Part shown: positions 32,816 to 41,399 of the stretch, one piece after another
How positions within the stretch are numbered: the first letter of the stretch is position 1
How the letters are laid out: the number at the start of each line of letters is the position of its first letter
Origin: Palleniella muris
Lineage (GTDB): Bacteria > Bacteroidota > Bacteroidia > Bacteroidales > Bacteroidaceae
Length of the DNA: 64,000 bases
Assembly (NCBI RefSeq): GCF_004792655.1
Contig: NZ_SRZC01000012.1
Location: 1 to 64,000 of the forward strand
Direction of reading: 5' to 3'
The notes under the pieces: model-generated
What the model was told of the DNA's origin: nothing
The model's input: only the letters and a program-made list of their open reading frames with translations
Databases searched by the model: none
Made by a program: the position numbers and the translations under genes

Positions 32816-32949
32816 CCACAGGGCGCAGAGAAAAAGCTGCTGGAAGCCTTATAAAAGAAAAAAAGATTATAACCGGATAACTTGCAAAGGTTTTGAACAA
32901 ATCCTTGTACCTTATAACAGGGCGCAACTGTCGGCAGACTGAATTTTAA

Positions 32950-32982
32950 AAATCCGTATCGGAATTAAGCCAATACGGATTT
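32950..32982 (-). terminator. Terminator-like hairpin
   Basis: AAATCCGTAT (32950-32959) pairs perfectly with ATACGGATTT (32973-32982). On the minus strand a T-rich run follows. It lies about 50 bp beyond the stop at 33035. Confidence 0.6.
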
Positions 32983-33034
32983 CAGCATTATAAATTAGGA
33001 ATTTTCAGCCTTATCTATGCCTTTGAAAAATCGG

Positions 33035-33616
33035 TCAAGCGGAAATTTTGTACTCGTGGATATAGCAGTGGGCATGTGCATATTTTTTTCTCCATTGTCC
33101 TACAATCGCATCCACATCCAGCTTTGACTGGACTTGCATATCGCAGATTTCCTCCAACCACTCATATACACTCTGTAAATCTGTAAAATACTCGGTGTAG
33201 TATTCCTTTTTTGAAATGCACACTTCGACAACAAATCTATCAGGAAAGTATCTGCCTTCATCGTCATTGGTATAATACAGAGCCATTCCTGGTTCCTCCG
33301 ACCGATATAGATAGTTTAATGCCGGATATTTCCTACATACCACATCGAGCGTCTCATTGCATGGAGCCCATGCTGTTTCTGTATTGAAAGTAAGCACTCT
33401 GCCGTCAAACTCCAAATCGTTCCAGCTTCCACGGCAAGATACATCTTCCCATTTTTCGCCAAGGGCATCAACAAGACATCCCAACCAAGTAGTCCCAAAT
33501 CCATTCGGAACAGAAGGGTCTTTTGACTCCTGTAGCTTGTTCATCAAATCATAGAGGCTTTGTAATTCCTTTGCGTCGCCCTCTATCGCATACGCTGTGC
33601 AGCACCAGTTAGGCAT
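33035..33616 (-). CDS. YubB/Api92-like (DUF1281-type) protein
   Basis: A 193-residue protein starting MPNWCCTAYAIEGDAKELQSLYD. The MPNWC start followed by a ferredoxin-like domain is characteristic of the Api92/YubB group found on phages and conjugative plasmids, of unknown function. A later MALYYTNDDEGRYFPDRFV segment fits the same pattern. Single-gene unit behind leader hairpin copy 12. Confidence 0.65.
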   Translation of the reverse strand: MPNWCCTAYAIEGDAKELQSLYDLMNKLQESKDPSVPNGFGTTWLGCLVDALGEKWEDVSCRGSWNDLEFDGRVLTFNTETAWAPCNETLDVVCRKYPALNYLYRSEEPGMALYYTNDDEGRYFPDRFVVEVCISKKEYYTEYFTDLQSVYEWLEEICDMQVQSKLDVDAIVGQWRKKYAHAHCYIHEYKISA

Positions 33617-33677
33617 ATTCTTAAACTTTAATTTGTTAAACTTGTTCCCCTTTACTCAAGGTCTTTCGACTTCTCCT

Positions 33678-33867
33678 GAAAGGATTGTTTTCATGTGCCG
33701 TTTCAGACGGAGAGTGAAAGGACGATAGACAAGAAATCAAGGATAAAATTTTATGAAATGCCGGAATCTGTGATTGCGGAAAGTTTCCGTCAAATTTTGC
33801 TGAAGATAGGGAACGCTTCTTGGTGGACGTTCTCTCTCCGTAACTTTGCACACGAAAACAAACTTTC
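33678..33867. promoter_or_regulatory. Promoter-bearing leader hairpin, copy 12 of 12
   Basis: GAAAG (33678-33682) pairs with CTTTC (33863-33867), TTGTTTTC (33685-33692) with GAAAACAA (33854-33861), TGTGC (33694-33698) with GCACA (33848-33852) and ACGGAGAG (33707-33714) with CTCTCCGT (33834-33841). The -7 box TAACTTTG (33841-33848) is again unpaired except for its end bases. The -33 TTG is at 33820-33822 (18 bp). The apical part resembles copy 10. Confidence 0.75.
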
Positions 33868-33971
33868 GTGGGAATCGTAAATGCTGAAAGCTCTATAAAT
33901 GGAACATCATTAACACAACGTGGAACAAAAAAAGAAGAGGCCTTCAAAAAAAGAAAAAAGACCTTATACGA

Positions 33972-34126
33972 AACAAGTCAGAAAGTCGTGTTATATATAC
34001 ACGAACTGACTGACTAATATTCTGACTTGATTAAAGACGGGTCTCTACGATGACAATGAAATCGGATTCGGTCTAAAGACAAAACAAGTCAGAAGTCATG
34101 TACTATATATACATGAACTGACTGAC
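33972..34126. repeat. Two copies of a 43-bp hairpin repeat near the integrase
   Basis: AACAAGTCAGA...GTCGTG...CACGAACTGACTGAC at 33972-34014 recurs at 34083-34126 with CATG in place of CGTG. Inside, TCGTGT/ACACGA becomes TCATGT/ACATGA, so the two arms changed together. A partial third copy (TTCATGTATA) is near 34142. They could be integrase or regulator binding sites at the element end. Confidence 0.55.
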
Positions 34127-34379
34127 ATATTTATTGACCTGTTCATGTATATCTTTGAACAAGGTCGAAAGCAAAGACGATTTTGAATGGGTATAAAAAA
34201 GAGGGAAGCGGATAATTGGGCTTGTTTTTTTCTTTGAAGGCAAAAAATAATTCCAACGAAAAGGTAAAAGTAGTATATTTGCAACTGTCTTTCAATTATA
34301 AATCAGGCTAATTTTTTTCGACGAATATGTTACCTTCGTGTTAGTCGTAAATTTATGTAAGTTTGAATTGTGTTGATAT

Positions 34380-35459
34380 TTAGATAGTTATAATCATAGT
34401 TTTAGAGAAGTATAAAGTATGACGTGCTGAATGGTAGGAGATTGACTTCTCGATACCACATTCCTTGATAACCTTTTTCAACTGCTTGCACATCGTCCAG
34501 TAGTTGATTTCACCGAATACCGACTTACCGTCTGAACGGTTCTTGTGTCGTTCGATAATTTGAAGAGGAATGTCGAGCAGCTTTACCTGAAAAGGCACAT
34601 CCGTCTTGTGGCGTTTGCCGATTATCCATTTCTCGCCGTTCACCTCCACTATCTCATCCGTCGTCAGCTCCTTCATGTCCACGAAGCTCAGCGCAGTGAA
34701 ACAGGCGAAGATGAACAAGTCCCGGACAAGCGTTAGCGTGGGGCTTTCAAACTCATGCATCATTACGGTCTTTATCTCATCTTCCGTCAGATACTCCCGT
34801 TCCTTTACATTCGGGCTGATATGGAACTGTGCAAACGGATTTCTCGGTATCAACCCGTTGTAATGCGCCCGCATCACGACACCTTTCAGCCACATACAAT
34901 TAAGCCAGATGGTAGCATTCTTCAATCCCCGTTCTGCCGTCAGGTAGGCGGCAAACTCCTTGATAAATTCGGGTGTCAGCTCCAACATCGACATATCGTT
35001 TCGCTTATAGAACGACTTGATAAAGGCAGCCACATAGTTTCTTGCCCTTACCATCACCTTGTATGTGCCGATACTGCGGTCTTTTCCGACACGTTTCAGA
35101 AAGTTGGCGCAATCCTTATCGAATGCTTTTATCAGTGTTTCATATTCGCTTCCTATCCCTTGATAGGCGTTACGCACCATTTCAGCCGTAACGTATGCCT
35201 CACGGTCGGAAATGCGCTGGTAGTGCTTGATGATTTGCGCCTTGATGTTGTCAAGCGCGAGGTTGATGTCCCGTGCCTCGCGGCTCTTTCCTTTCGCCTT
35301 GTTGCCTTTAACGTCCCAAAGCGTCTTGGGGACGCTCTGCTTGCAGCTGAACTGCGCTACAGTCCCGTTGATTGTAACCCGTCCCATGATGGGGACAATG
35401 CCGTTTTTCTCCTTGCTGCCGTTCACATAGAACAGCACTTTGAATGTGCTTCTTGCCAT
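34380..35459 (-). pseudogene. Tyrosine integrase truncated at its 3' end
   Basis: From ATG 35459 the frame encodes 359 residues of a Bacteroidales phage-integrase-like protein: an Arm-type N terminus (MARSTFKVLFYVNGSKEKNG), a SAM-like core-binding domain (about 110-210) and part of the catalytic domain up to SYHSARHT, the HxxR box. The sequence then changes to LYFSKTMIITI and stops. The following about 50-100 residues, with the conserved GHT box and the nucleophilic Tyr, are missing in all frames. The protein should be inactive. It probably marks the right end of the element and a deletion or rearrangement there. Confidence 0.75.
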
Positions 35460-35476
35460 ACTCGTTTTTTTGATTG

Positions 35477-35484
35477 CAAAGTTA
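35477..35484 (-). promoter_or_regulatory. -7 box of the integrase gene
   Basis: On the minus strand TAACTTTG (complement of CAAAGTTA at 35477-35484) is 17 bp before the ATG. Unlike the twelve leaders it points straight at its gene. Confidence 0.6.
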
Positions 35485-35802
35485 AATATCAACGAGTTAG
35501 ACCATGTAAGCCAACCGAAGCCACAAGCTGCCAGTTTCGGTGACAAGTGTTAAAAATCACTTTCCGGCGGGTAACGATTTGAAAACCGTTCTGCTTCATA
35601 ATTCCGCTTTCCTTTGCGTTACCCGATTTTTGCCGCTGTCACCGTCTGGCTTCGCAAATGCCTTTCCACTAAGCCATTCAGTGCCATTTCTTCCGTTTTA
35701 TTCGGTTATTCCAGAGATTATCTATAATTTTGTTATGAGAAACTTTTATTTGTTTATTTATAATGGTCTGGCATTGACATGCAATGCAATAGATGTCTTC
35801 TT
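35485..35802. other. Junction between the element and the restriction operon
   Basis: About 320 bp with no gene. GC content falls sharply across it, from the mixed composition of the integrase to the AT-rich restriction operon. The right attachment site should be here, but no direct repeat identifies it. Confidence 0.4.
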
Positions 35803-37203
35803 TCATAAATTACCTAATATTATGTTTTCTATTTCCTGCTTTGTTTTTTCAAGTAATTCAACTCCTTCTTTTTGAAGTCGTTTTGCTTGTTGCCGTATCG
35901 AAACAATATTTTTTACTATCTTATTTTGGATTTCTATTTCGGGTACGGGAATAAGCATTGAGGATATTTCTTCAAGATTTATATTCGCTCTGGCTACTGG
36001 TCGTTTAAGGCGATCAAGATTTAGCTGACCTATTGAAGATTTGATTACCTCCTTAATATATTCCGGATTATACCCATCTTTCAATCGTACTAATGCTATT
36101 GCCTGATTTATATTTGCTTCACGAGACGAATGGTAAATTCCCACTTGTCCTATTGTTGCGCCAACAATAGCAATCATTATATCACCATTTTGTACTTTAG
36201 ACGACTTCATTCGAGTATCATGAACTTCTCGTTTTATGTATAATAAATTATCAAAATCTACTTCACCCATAATGTCAATGTTGCCGCTTCTGATAAATGC
36301 TACACCATGTTCAGAATCAGTATAATCATCACCACCTGATTTTGGAGTGATGCCACTTGTTATCAATACGGTAATATCACTTAATCTTCGCAATTTATAA
36401 TTAGATGTTTCTGACAATTGCTTAAACGCTTGATCAAAATACTCTTGATGATAATATGGGTCAAACCGTTTGTTTATCAATTGAGATACAGAAATGATAT
36501 TGCATTTGTTCTCAAAGGAATCTTTAGAAGGCAATATTACCCCTAATTGATTCAATATATATGTATCAACCCTACTTTGAATATTTTTAGATTCTTGTTC
36601 TTTTTGTTGTTTAGCTTGCAATGCTTGCTTATGCGCATCAATAATTTTCTTCTGGATATGAAAAGGAGGAAGGGGGACAAGCATATTTCCATATTCTTCT
36701 GCATTAATATTAGGCTGTCCTGTCGTTCTTTGTGTAGCCTTAACCCATTCTTTATAAATGGAAGTTTGGGTGAATGCAAACAGATAATCAGGCAGAACCA
36801 AATCTTGATTGACAACAAACCTAATCATATAGCCAGCAAAAAGGCATGGATATGTCACTTTTGCTGTTTTATGAATATACGATTTGCCTACAGTATTTCC
36901 ACTCCGAGCTATAAGAATGTCGTCATCATTGAGAATATATTTGTGCTCCACGTTATTTACTGTTGCGCCCCAATTATCCAACAACAAACCGTTATCGTCA
37001 ATGTCTGTTATTCGCACATATCTTATTGTTTCATTATTTTCTCGAATAATCCCAGCTTCCCCTGATCCATATTGTGGTTTTTCTGTCAGCAATTTCCTCA
37101 AAGGGACTGTTGGATATCTATAACAGTGACCTATGTAGTGCAGATAAGTAAAATCAAATCTGCACCCTATAATGTCTTTTATTTTTATCTTTTCGAGAAT
37201 CAT
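35803..37203 (-). CDS. hsdS: Type I-like specificity subunit (HsdS)
   Basis: A 466-residue protein with two target-recognition domains, each followed by a helical spacer: the first ends with LVPLPPFHIQKKIIDAHKQA, the second with MLIPVPEIEIQNKIVKNIV. That two-fold layout is diagnostic for HsdS, which selects a bipartite DNA site. Its start overlaps the stop of the middle gene by four bases (ATGA), so translation is coupled. The gene is AT-rich like the rest of the operon and unlike the flanking element. Confidence 0.85.
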   Translation of the reverse strand: MILEKIKIKDIIGCRFDFTYLHYIGHCYRYPTVPLRKLLTEKPQYGSGEAGIIRENNETIRYVRITDIDDNGLLLDNWGATVNNVEHKYILNDDDILIARSGNTVGKSYIHKTAKVTYPCLFAGYMIRFVVNQDLVLPDYLFAFTQTSIYKEWVKATQRTTGQPNINAEEYGNMLVPLPPFHIQKKIIDAHKQALQAKQQKEQESKNIQSRVDTYILNQLGVILPSKDSFENKCNIISVSQLINKRFDPYYHQEYFDQAFKQLSETSNYKLRRLSDITVLITSGITPKSGGDDYTDSEHGVAFIRSGNIDIMGEVDFDNLLYIKREVHDTRMKSSKVQNGDIMIAIVGATIGQVGIYHSSREANINQAIALVRLKDGYNPEYIKEVIKSSIGQLNLDRLKRPVARANINLEEISSMLIPVPEIEIQNKIVKNIVSIRQQAKRLQKEGVELLEKTKQEIENIILGNL

Positions 37204-38006
37204 ATTGATTTCTTTATTTGTGCTTGTATTGCATTTAATGCATTAGACGCCTTTTTTATTTTCTCAGCTTTTTGAATAGCATCAAGACGCTCATCCAGAA
37301 TTAGCTCAATGCTATTTCGCATAATATCAAAATAAGCGAGGCATTTTTCTTCGGATAATTCATGGATTCCTTTGCTTAGGATTCCATAAAGAGATTTATT
37401 TTCTACAAGAAAAGACGGTAACAGTTCTTTTAAAACGTATACACGCTCATCCATTCTCTTCTGTTCAAAATCCTCTTTCTTTATTACCCCATTTGTTATG
37501 GCTTTATTTGCGATTTCATAAATAAGTGACTCAAAAATTCGTCTTAAGTAAATAAATGAGCCCACTCCAATTCCATTTGCTGCTAATCCAATAGCACGAG
37601 TGAATTCCTTCAACTTATCATTGGATAGAACTTTCTTATATTGCTTTATTTGGCCAATATGCACATCTGCCACTGAAGGATATTGTCCGATTTTTGTAAT
37701 GGTTCGTTCTTCTGGATTCCAACGTACCAATAAATGCATTTTATCATTATACCGACAACATCTTAAAACTATTTGACGTATTCCTATTTTTTCTGTATAC
37801 GAACTATGCCAATAACCTTCTATACAATCATTACCTATTCCTTGTATCAAAAGGAATGTTGATTCTTTTTTTTGGAAAGGATTATAACCATCAAATGTAT
37901 TTTTAGAAAAGTGACTATACAATTTTTTTGCAAAAGGCTCAGCCTCATCGGCAAAAGAAACTTCGTGATATAGTGGAGTGTCAAAAATAAATTCTTCCGC
38001 TGTCAT
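37200..38006 (-). CDS. Helical protein inside the restriction operon
   Basis: A 268-residue protein whose C-terminal half is helical and contains GSFIYLRRIFESLIYEIANKA and LSKGIHELSEEKCLAYFDIM, the pattern of DUF4145-like or HEPN-like C-terminal domains. The N-terminal half is beta-rich with several cysteines. It starts 4 bp after the methyltransferase gene and overlaps hsdS. It may be an accessory or abortive-infection component of the restriction system. The family call is tentative. Confidence 0.6.
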   Translation of the reverse strand: MTAEEFIFDTPLYHEVSFADEAEPFAKKLYSHFSKNTFDGYNPFQKKESTFLLIQGIGNDCIEGYWHSSYTEKIGIRQIVLRCCRYNDKMHLLVRWNPEERTITKIGQYPSVADVHIGQIKQYKKVLSNDKLKEFTRAIGLAANGIGVGSFIYLRRIFESLIYEIANKAITNGVIKKEDFEQKRMDERVYVLKELLPSFLVENKSLYGILSKGIHELSEEKCLAYFDIMRNSIELILDERLDAIQKAEKIKKASNALNAIQAQIKKSI

Positions 38007-38010
38007 AAAT

Positions 38011-40023
38011 TCAAATTTTATGTATATGGTTATAAATATTCAATGAAGCATCAGGTAACTCGTTTCCGTCCATCGGTTTGTTTGTTGCATCATAACCAAT
38101 GTTTCCTACGTTAATCATCAATATATCATAATTTTCTGAATATTGATAGATCTTTTTTTTGTAAAGTTCCAATATTCGTTCTTGCCGCTGTTCCTTACCC
38201 AATCCTTTTTCTACCTTAACAATCGCTTTCACATTGTTCAATGTTTGTTCAAACTTCTTTGTAAGAGTTTGTGGATGTTTTTTCAAGAACAGGACGGAGG
38301 ACTTTACACCTGCGTTTACATGTGCAAATGTGTGTTGTGGAAGCGAAACAATAGCTAATATTCTGAATTTTTCAACCAACCAATCACGTACATATTGACT
38401 TGTTGAATTTGTCAGAATGCCGTCAGGTACAACGATTGCCAAATATCCGTTTTCCTCATTCAGATATTTATAGCAACGTTCCAAGAAAAGGATTTCTGTA
38501 CTTTGAGATGCACGCCATTTCTTTTTATTGTTATCATCTGCAATCCGGTCTTTTATCTCCGTAATACCAAGATTTTTTTCAAACAACTCATATTCTTTAT
38601 AATAGTTTACTTCGTCTGCCTTAATAGTGGAACCAAATGGAGGATTTGTCATAATCAAATCAAACGTCCCATCTTGGAACTTAAGATTGCGATTTTCAAT
38701 TTCCAATGTTTTATTGTTCTTAAGACCGTCATTGGTAATGATGTTCGTGTGGCCGTCATCGTGAATTATCATGTTCATTTTGGCAACGCGCGATATTTGC
38801 TCGTTGATTTCAATGCCGAATAAATGTTTTTCTGCAAACTCATGCCAATAATTACGCCAAGAAGAACTATTAACATCCTCGCCATAAATTTCATTTGCTT
38901 CATCCCGAACAGCTTTTAGGGCATGGAGCAAGAAACCGCCACTGCCACACGAAGTATCAAGAATCTTCCAATCACGTTCTATTCCAATGGAATTTACGAT
39001 AAACTCAACAATCGGATTAGGTGTGAAAAATTGTCCGAAGTCTCCACGGAAGAATTCTCCCATGAAACTTTGAAAGGCAACCCCTTTTGCATCAAGATCT
39101 GTTCTGGAAAGGTTAATGTCTTGTAGATACTGAACAACAGTATATATCTTATGTTTGTCAAGTTTAATGTCGTCTTTGAAGACTTCAGGATCTTTCTTGC
39201 GCCCATGCTCATACAATTCTCGAACACGTTTTTCAAGTTCTGTTTTTGCTTTCAGATTTTGTTTGTCATCTTTGTCCTCATGATAAGAGATGATTTGAAA
39301 GGCAAATGGTTCCCCTTTTGTCTTTGGCGCATTATCTCTCCATTTCTCATCCCATATTTTACAGAAAATAAGCTTGTCCAATTCATCGAAAGCTGTAGTA
39401 GGAGCTAAAGCTCCGCCACCCCACAAAGCATCGTGAGCTGATTTGAACTTTTGTCGCAATTCTGCTTGTGTCCCAGCCTGAGGTTCTTTTGAACCTTTTA
39501 CATATTTATACCTTTCGACTTTCCCCGCTCGTTTGGGAATATCTGAGATGCTAATTCGTTCTACAGGATATAGTTCAACTAACTCAAAGTACTCATCTTT
39601 AATCCCTGACGTAACCCAGATATACTGACTTGCCAAAGAATGGGCATAGCTATATGCTTGATCAACTGCAATCTGAAATTGTCTTTCGTTTATTTGTTCT
39701 TCTTTACATTCAACTACAATCAAAATTTTGGAATTTGTCTCATTATAGACAAGAATATCCGCTTCTTTTGTTGAAGAACCTATTTGAACATTTTCATTGA
39801 CAGATATATTAAGGGGTGAATAATTATATTCAAATATGAGTTCAAGAAAAGTTGCCGCCTGTACAAACTCTTCTGGATTAGAGAGTTTACGTTTAGTCTT
39901 ATTCTTACAATGGTATGTTATATAACTATTATCGCTGTTGATAGTAATATAATTATTTGCTATTCCTTTTTTTAATGAATTTGTGGAAAGCAGTTCTTTT
40001 ATTTCATCTTGAGTCTTAGCCAT
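38011..40023 (-). CDS. Restriction nuclease - N6-adenine methyltransferase fusion
   Basis: A 670-residue protein with two catalytic parts. The N-terminal 180 residues resemble HSDR_N: EADILVYNETNSK then VVECKEEQ gives the PD-(D/E)xK residues D89, E105 and K107. After a linker comes a type I-like HsdM domain: FGQFFTPNPIVEF (motif X), LDTSCGSGGF (motif I) and LIMTNPPFGS (NPPF, motif IV). No ATPase or helicase motif is present. With the separate HsdS this resembles BcgI-type (IIB/IIG) systems more than classical type I. It is first in the three-gene operon. Confidence 0.85.
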   Translation of the reverse strand: MAKTQDEIKELLSTNSLKKGIANNYITINSDNSYITYHCKNKTKRKLSNPEEFVQAATFLELIFEYNYSPLNISVNENVQIGSSTKEADILVYNETNSKILIVVECKEEQINERQFQIAVDQAYSYAHSLASQYIWVTSGIKDEYFELVELYPVERISISDIPKRAGKVERYKYVKGSKEPQAGTQAELRQKFKSAHDALWGGGALAPTTAFDELDKLIFCKIWDEKWRDNAPKTKGEPFAFQIISYHEDKDDKQNLKAKTELEKRVRELYEHGRKKDPEVFKDDIKLDKHKIYTVVQYLQDINLSRTDLDAKGVAFQSFMGEFFRGDFGQFFTPNPIVEFIVNSIGIERDWKILDTSCGSGGFLLHALKAVRDEANEIYGEDVNSSSWRNYWHEFAEKHLFGIEINEQISRVAKMNMIIHDDGHTNIITNDGLKNNKTLEIENRNLKFQDGTFDLIMTNPPFGSTIKADEVNYYKEYELFEKNLGITEIKDRIADDNNKKKWRASQSTEILFLERCYKYLNEENGYLAIVVPDGILTNSTSQYVRDWLVEKFRILAIVSLPQHTFAHVNAGVKSSVLFLKKHPQTLTKKFEQTLNNVKAIVKVEKGLGKEQRQERILELYKKKIYQYSENYDILMINVGNIGYDATNKPMDGNELPDASLNIYNHIHKI

Positions 40024-41196
40024 AATATATCATATTTGCGATTCATGGTTTTATCCATTTTATTATTTCTTACATAAATATCTATATCAAATCCATCATC
40101 GATGCAGTTATTGTGATACCATGCTTGCTTCATCATTTTTGATGGATGAATTTCACCACGGAGGAAATGAAACAGATTGTCAAATGCTGTATTTTATTGA
40201 CAGGACTATCTTCTGATTTGTTGTTAAGATAACTTGTAGCAAGTAAAAGTATTTCGCCATTATCAGTATTGTCCATAGATACCTGTATATTCATTACAGA
40301 GTACAAAGTTAATCATTATTTTTGTAGCATCCAACAAATTTGAACAAAAAAAACATAGAAATGTTTTGAGACGCAAGCAAAATGGTATTGCACTTTTCAA
40401 CGTACGCCATAGGAGTAGAACAATCTTTTCAGTTTTAACATTTCCACGGAAATCTGAAAGACAGACAACGGAATATTACAAAAACACATTGTATATAACA
40501 TACTGTATATTAATTAATTAGCTACCAAACATCTATTTCGTCACCTAATCAACACAAAAAAAACATCAAAATATACTGTTTTGCTGTATAAAAGGTGCTG
40601 CTTTTCCACTCCAAAAGTAATACTTTTCAATACAAACAGTATCGGATTAGGCATAAAACTGCCAAATACGCTATCTTTTGCGTTATTTTCCGGCTTCAGA
40701 AGTGCATAGGGAGTAAAAATAAAGCAACCTGCATTGTCAAGAAATTTCCCACTTTTAACCATTGTGAAGTTTTGCAAACTCACAATACAAACCGACAAGC
40801 AAGTGAACTTTTGAAAGCCATTCTGCGTTTCTCCTGATACAGATGCGAAAGACAGGCATGACTCAAAGAAAACAAAGAAGCCAAAAAAACACTGACATTG
40901 CACCACACATGCTTTGAACTCTCATATTTCATAGAGCAACAGGAAACAACAAATCTGTACAGTAAACACATCTTCTTAGTCCCCATGAATCAACATGCGG
41001 ATCACATCTGCACGAGTCATCAGCAGTTTCTTTGTTCAGATTTTCTCATACAGATTCACGCGGACGAAGAAGATACTCGTAAAAACCGAGACTTGGACAA
41101 TGTTTTGACATATTGGGAGAATAGGGCGATTACTTTAAAAACTTGATTTACCATCAGCCATGATTGCAGCACCGACACATTTTTTTTATCGTTTTT
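40024..41196. other. Long AT-rich intergenic region
   Basis: Nearly 1.2 kb without a convincing gene. The open frames (for example 40541-40906 minus) are cysteine/phenylalanine-rich and look random. It separates the restriction operon from core genes and may hold remnants of an older insertion. Confidence 0.5.
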
Positions 41197-41227
41197 TTTG
41201 CAATTTCGGAAATATTTTGTACTTTTG
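41197..41227 (+). promoter_or_regulatory. Promoter of the etf operon
   Basis: TTTG (41197-41200) and TACTTTTG (41220-41227), separated by 19 bp, an ideal Bacteroidota promoter. The leader to the ATG at 41400 is about 165 nt. Confidence 0.75.
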
Positions 41228-41399
41228 CATAAGATAAGCTGCACCTCAGCAATAGTGAAAAATTCATATTGCATTCAGTTTGCATTATCTTTACAAAGCA
41301 AGACTGTGCGTGACAGAAGGGGCACCAGCCACTGGAACCGTGCAGGAATCTGCTGAGAAACAAAAAGAAAACAAGAAAATAACTAAAACTGCATCTCTT

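Noticed and set aside
10400..33848. The TAACTTTG boxes read as ordinary rightward (antisense) promoters
   Set aside because: Not excluded, but this does not explain why each box lies in an unpaired bubble of a conserved hairpin placed before a leftward gene, twelve times.
40541..40906. 121-codon minus-strand frame in the AT-rich gap
   Set aside because: Rich in Phe/Cys/Ser with no domain pattern, no promoter, and overlapping frames on both strands look equally random.
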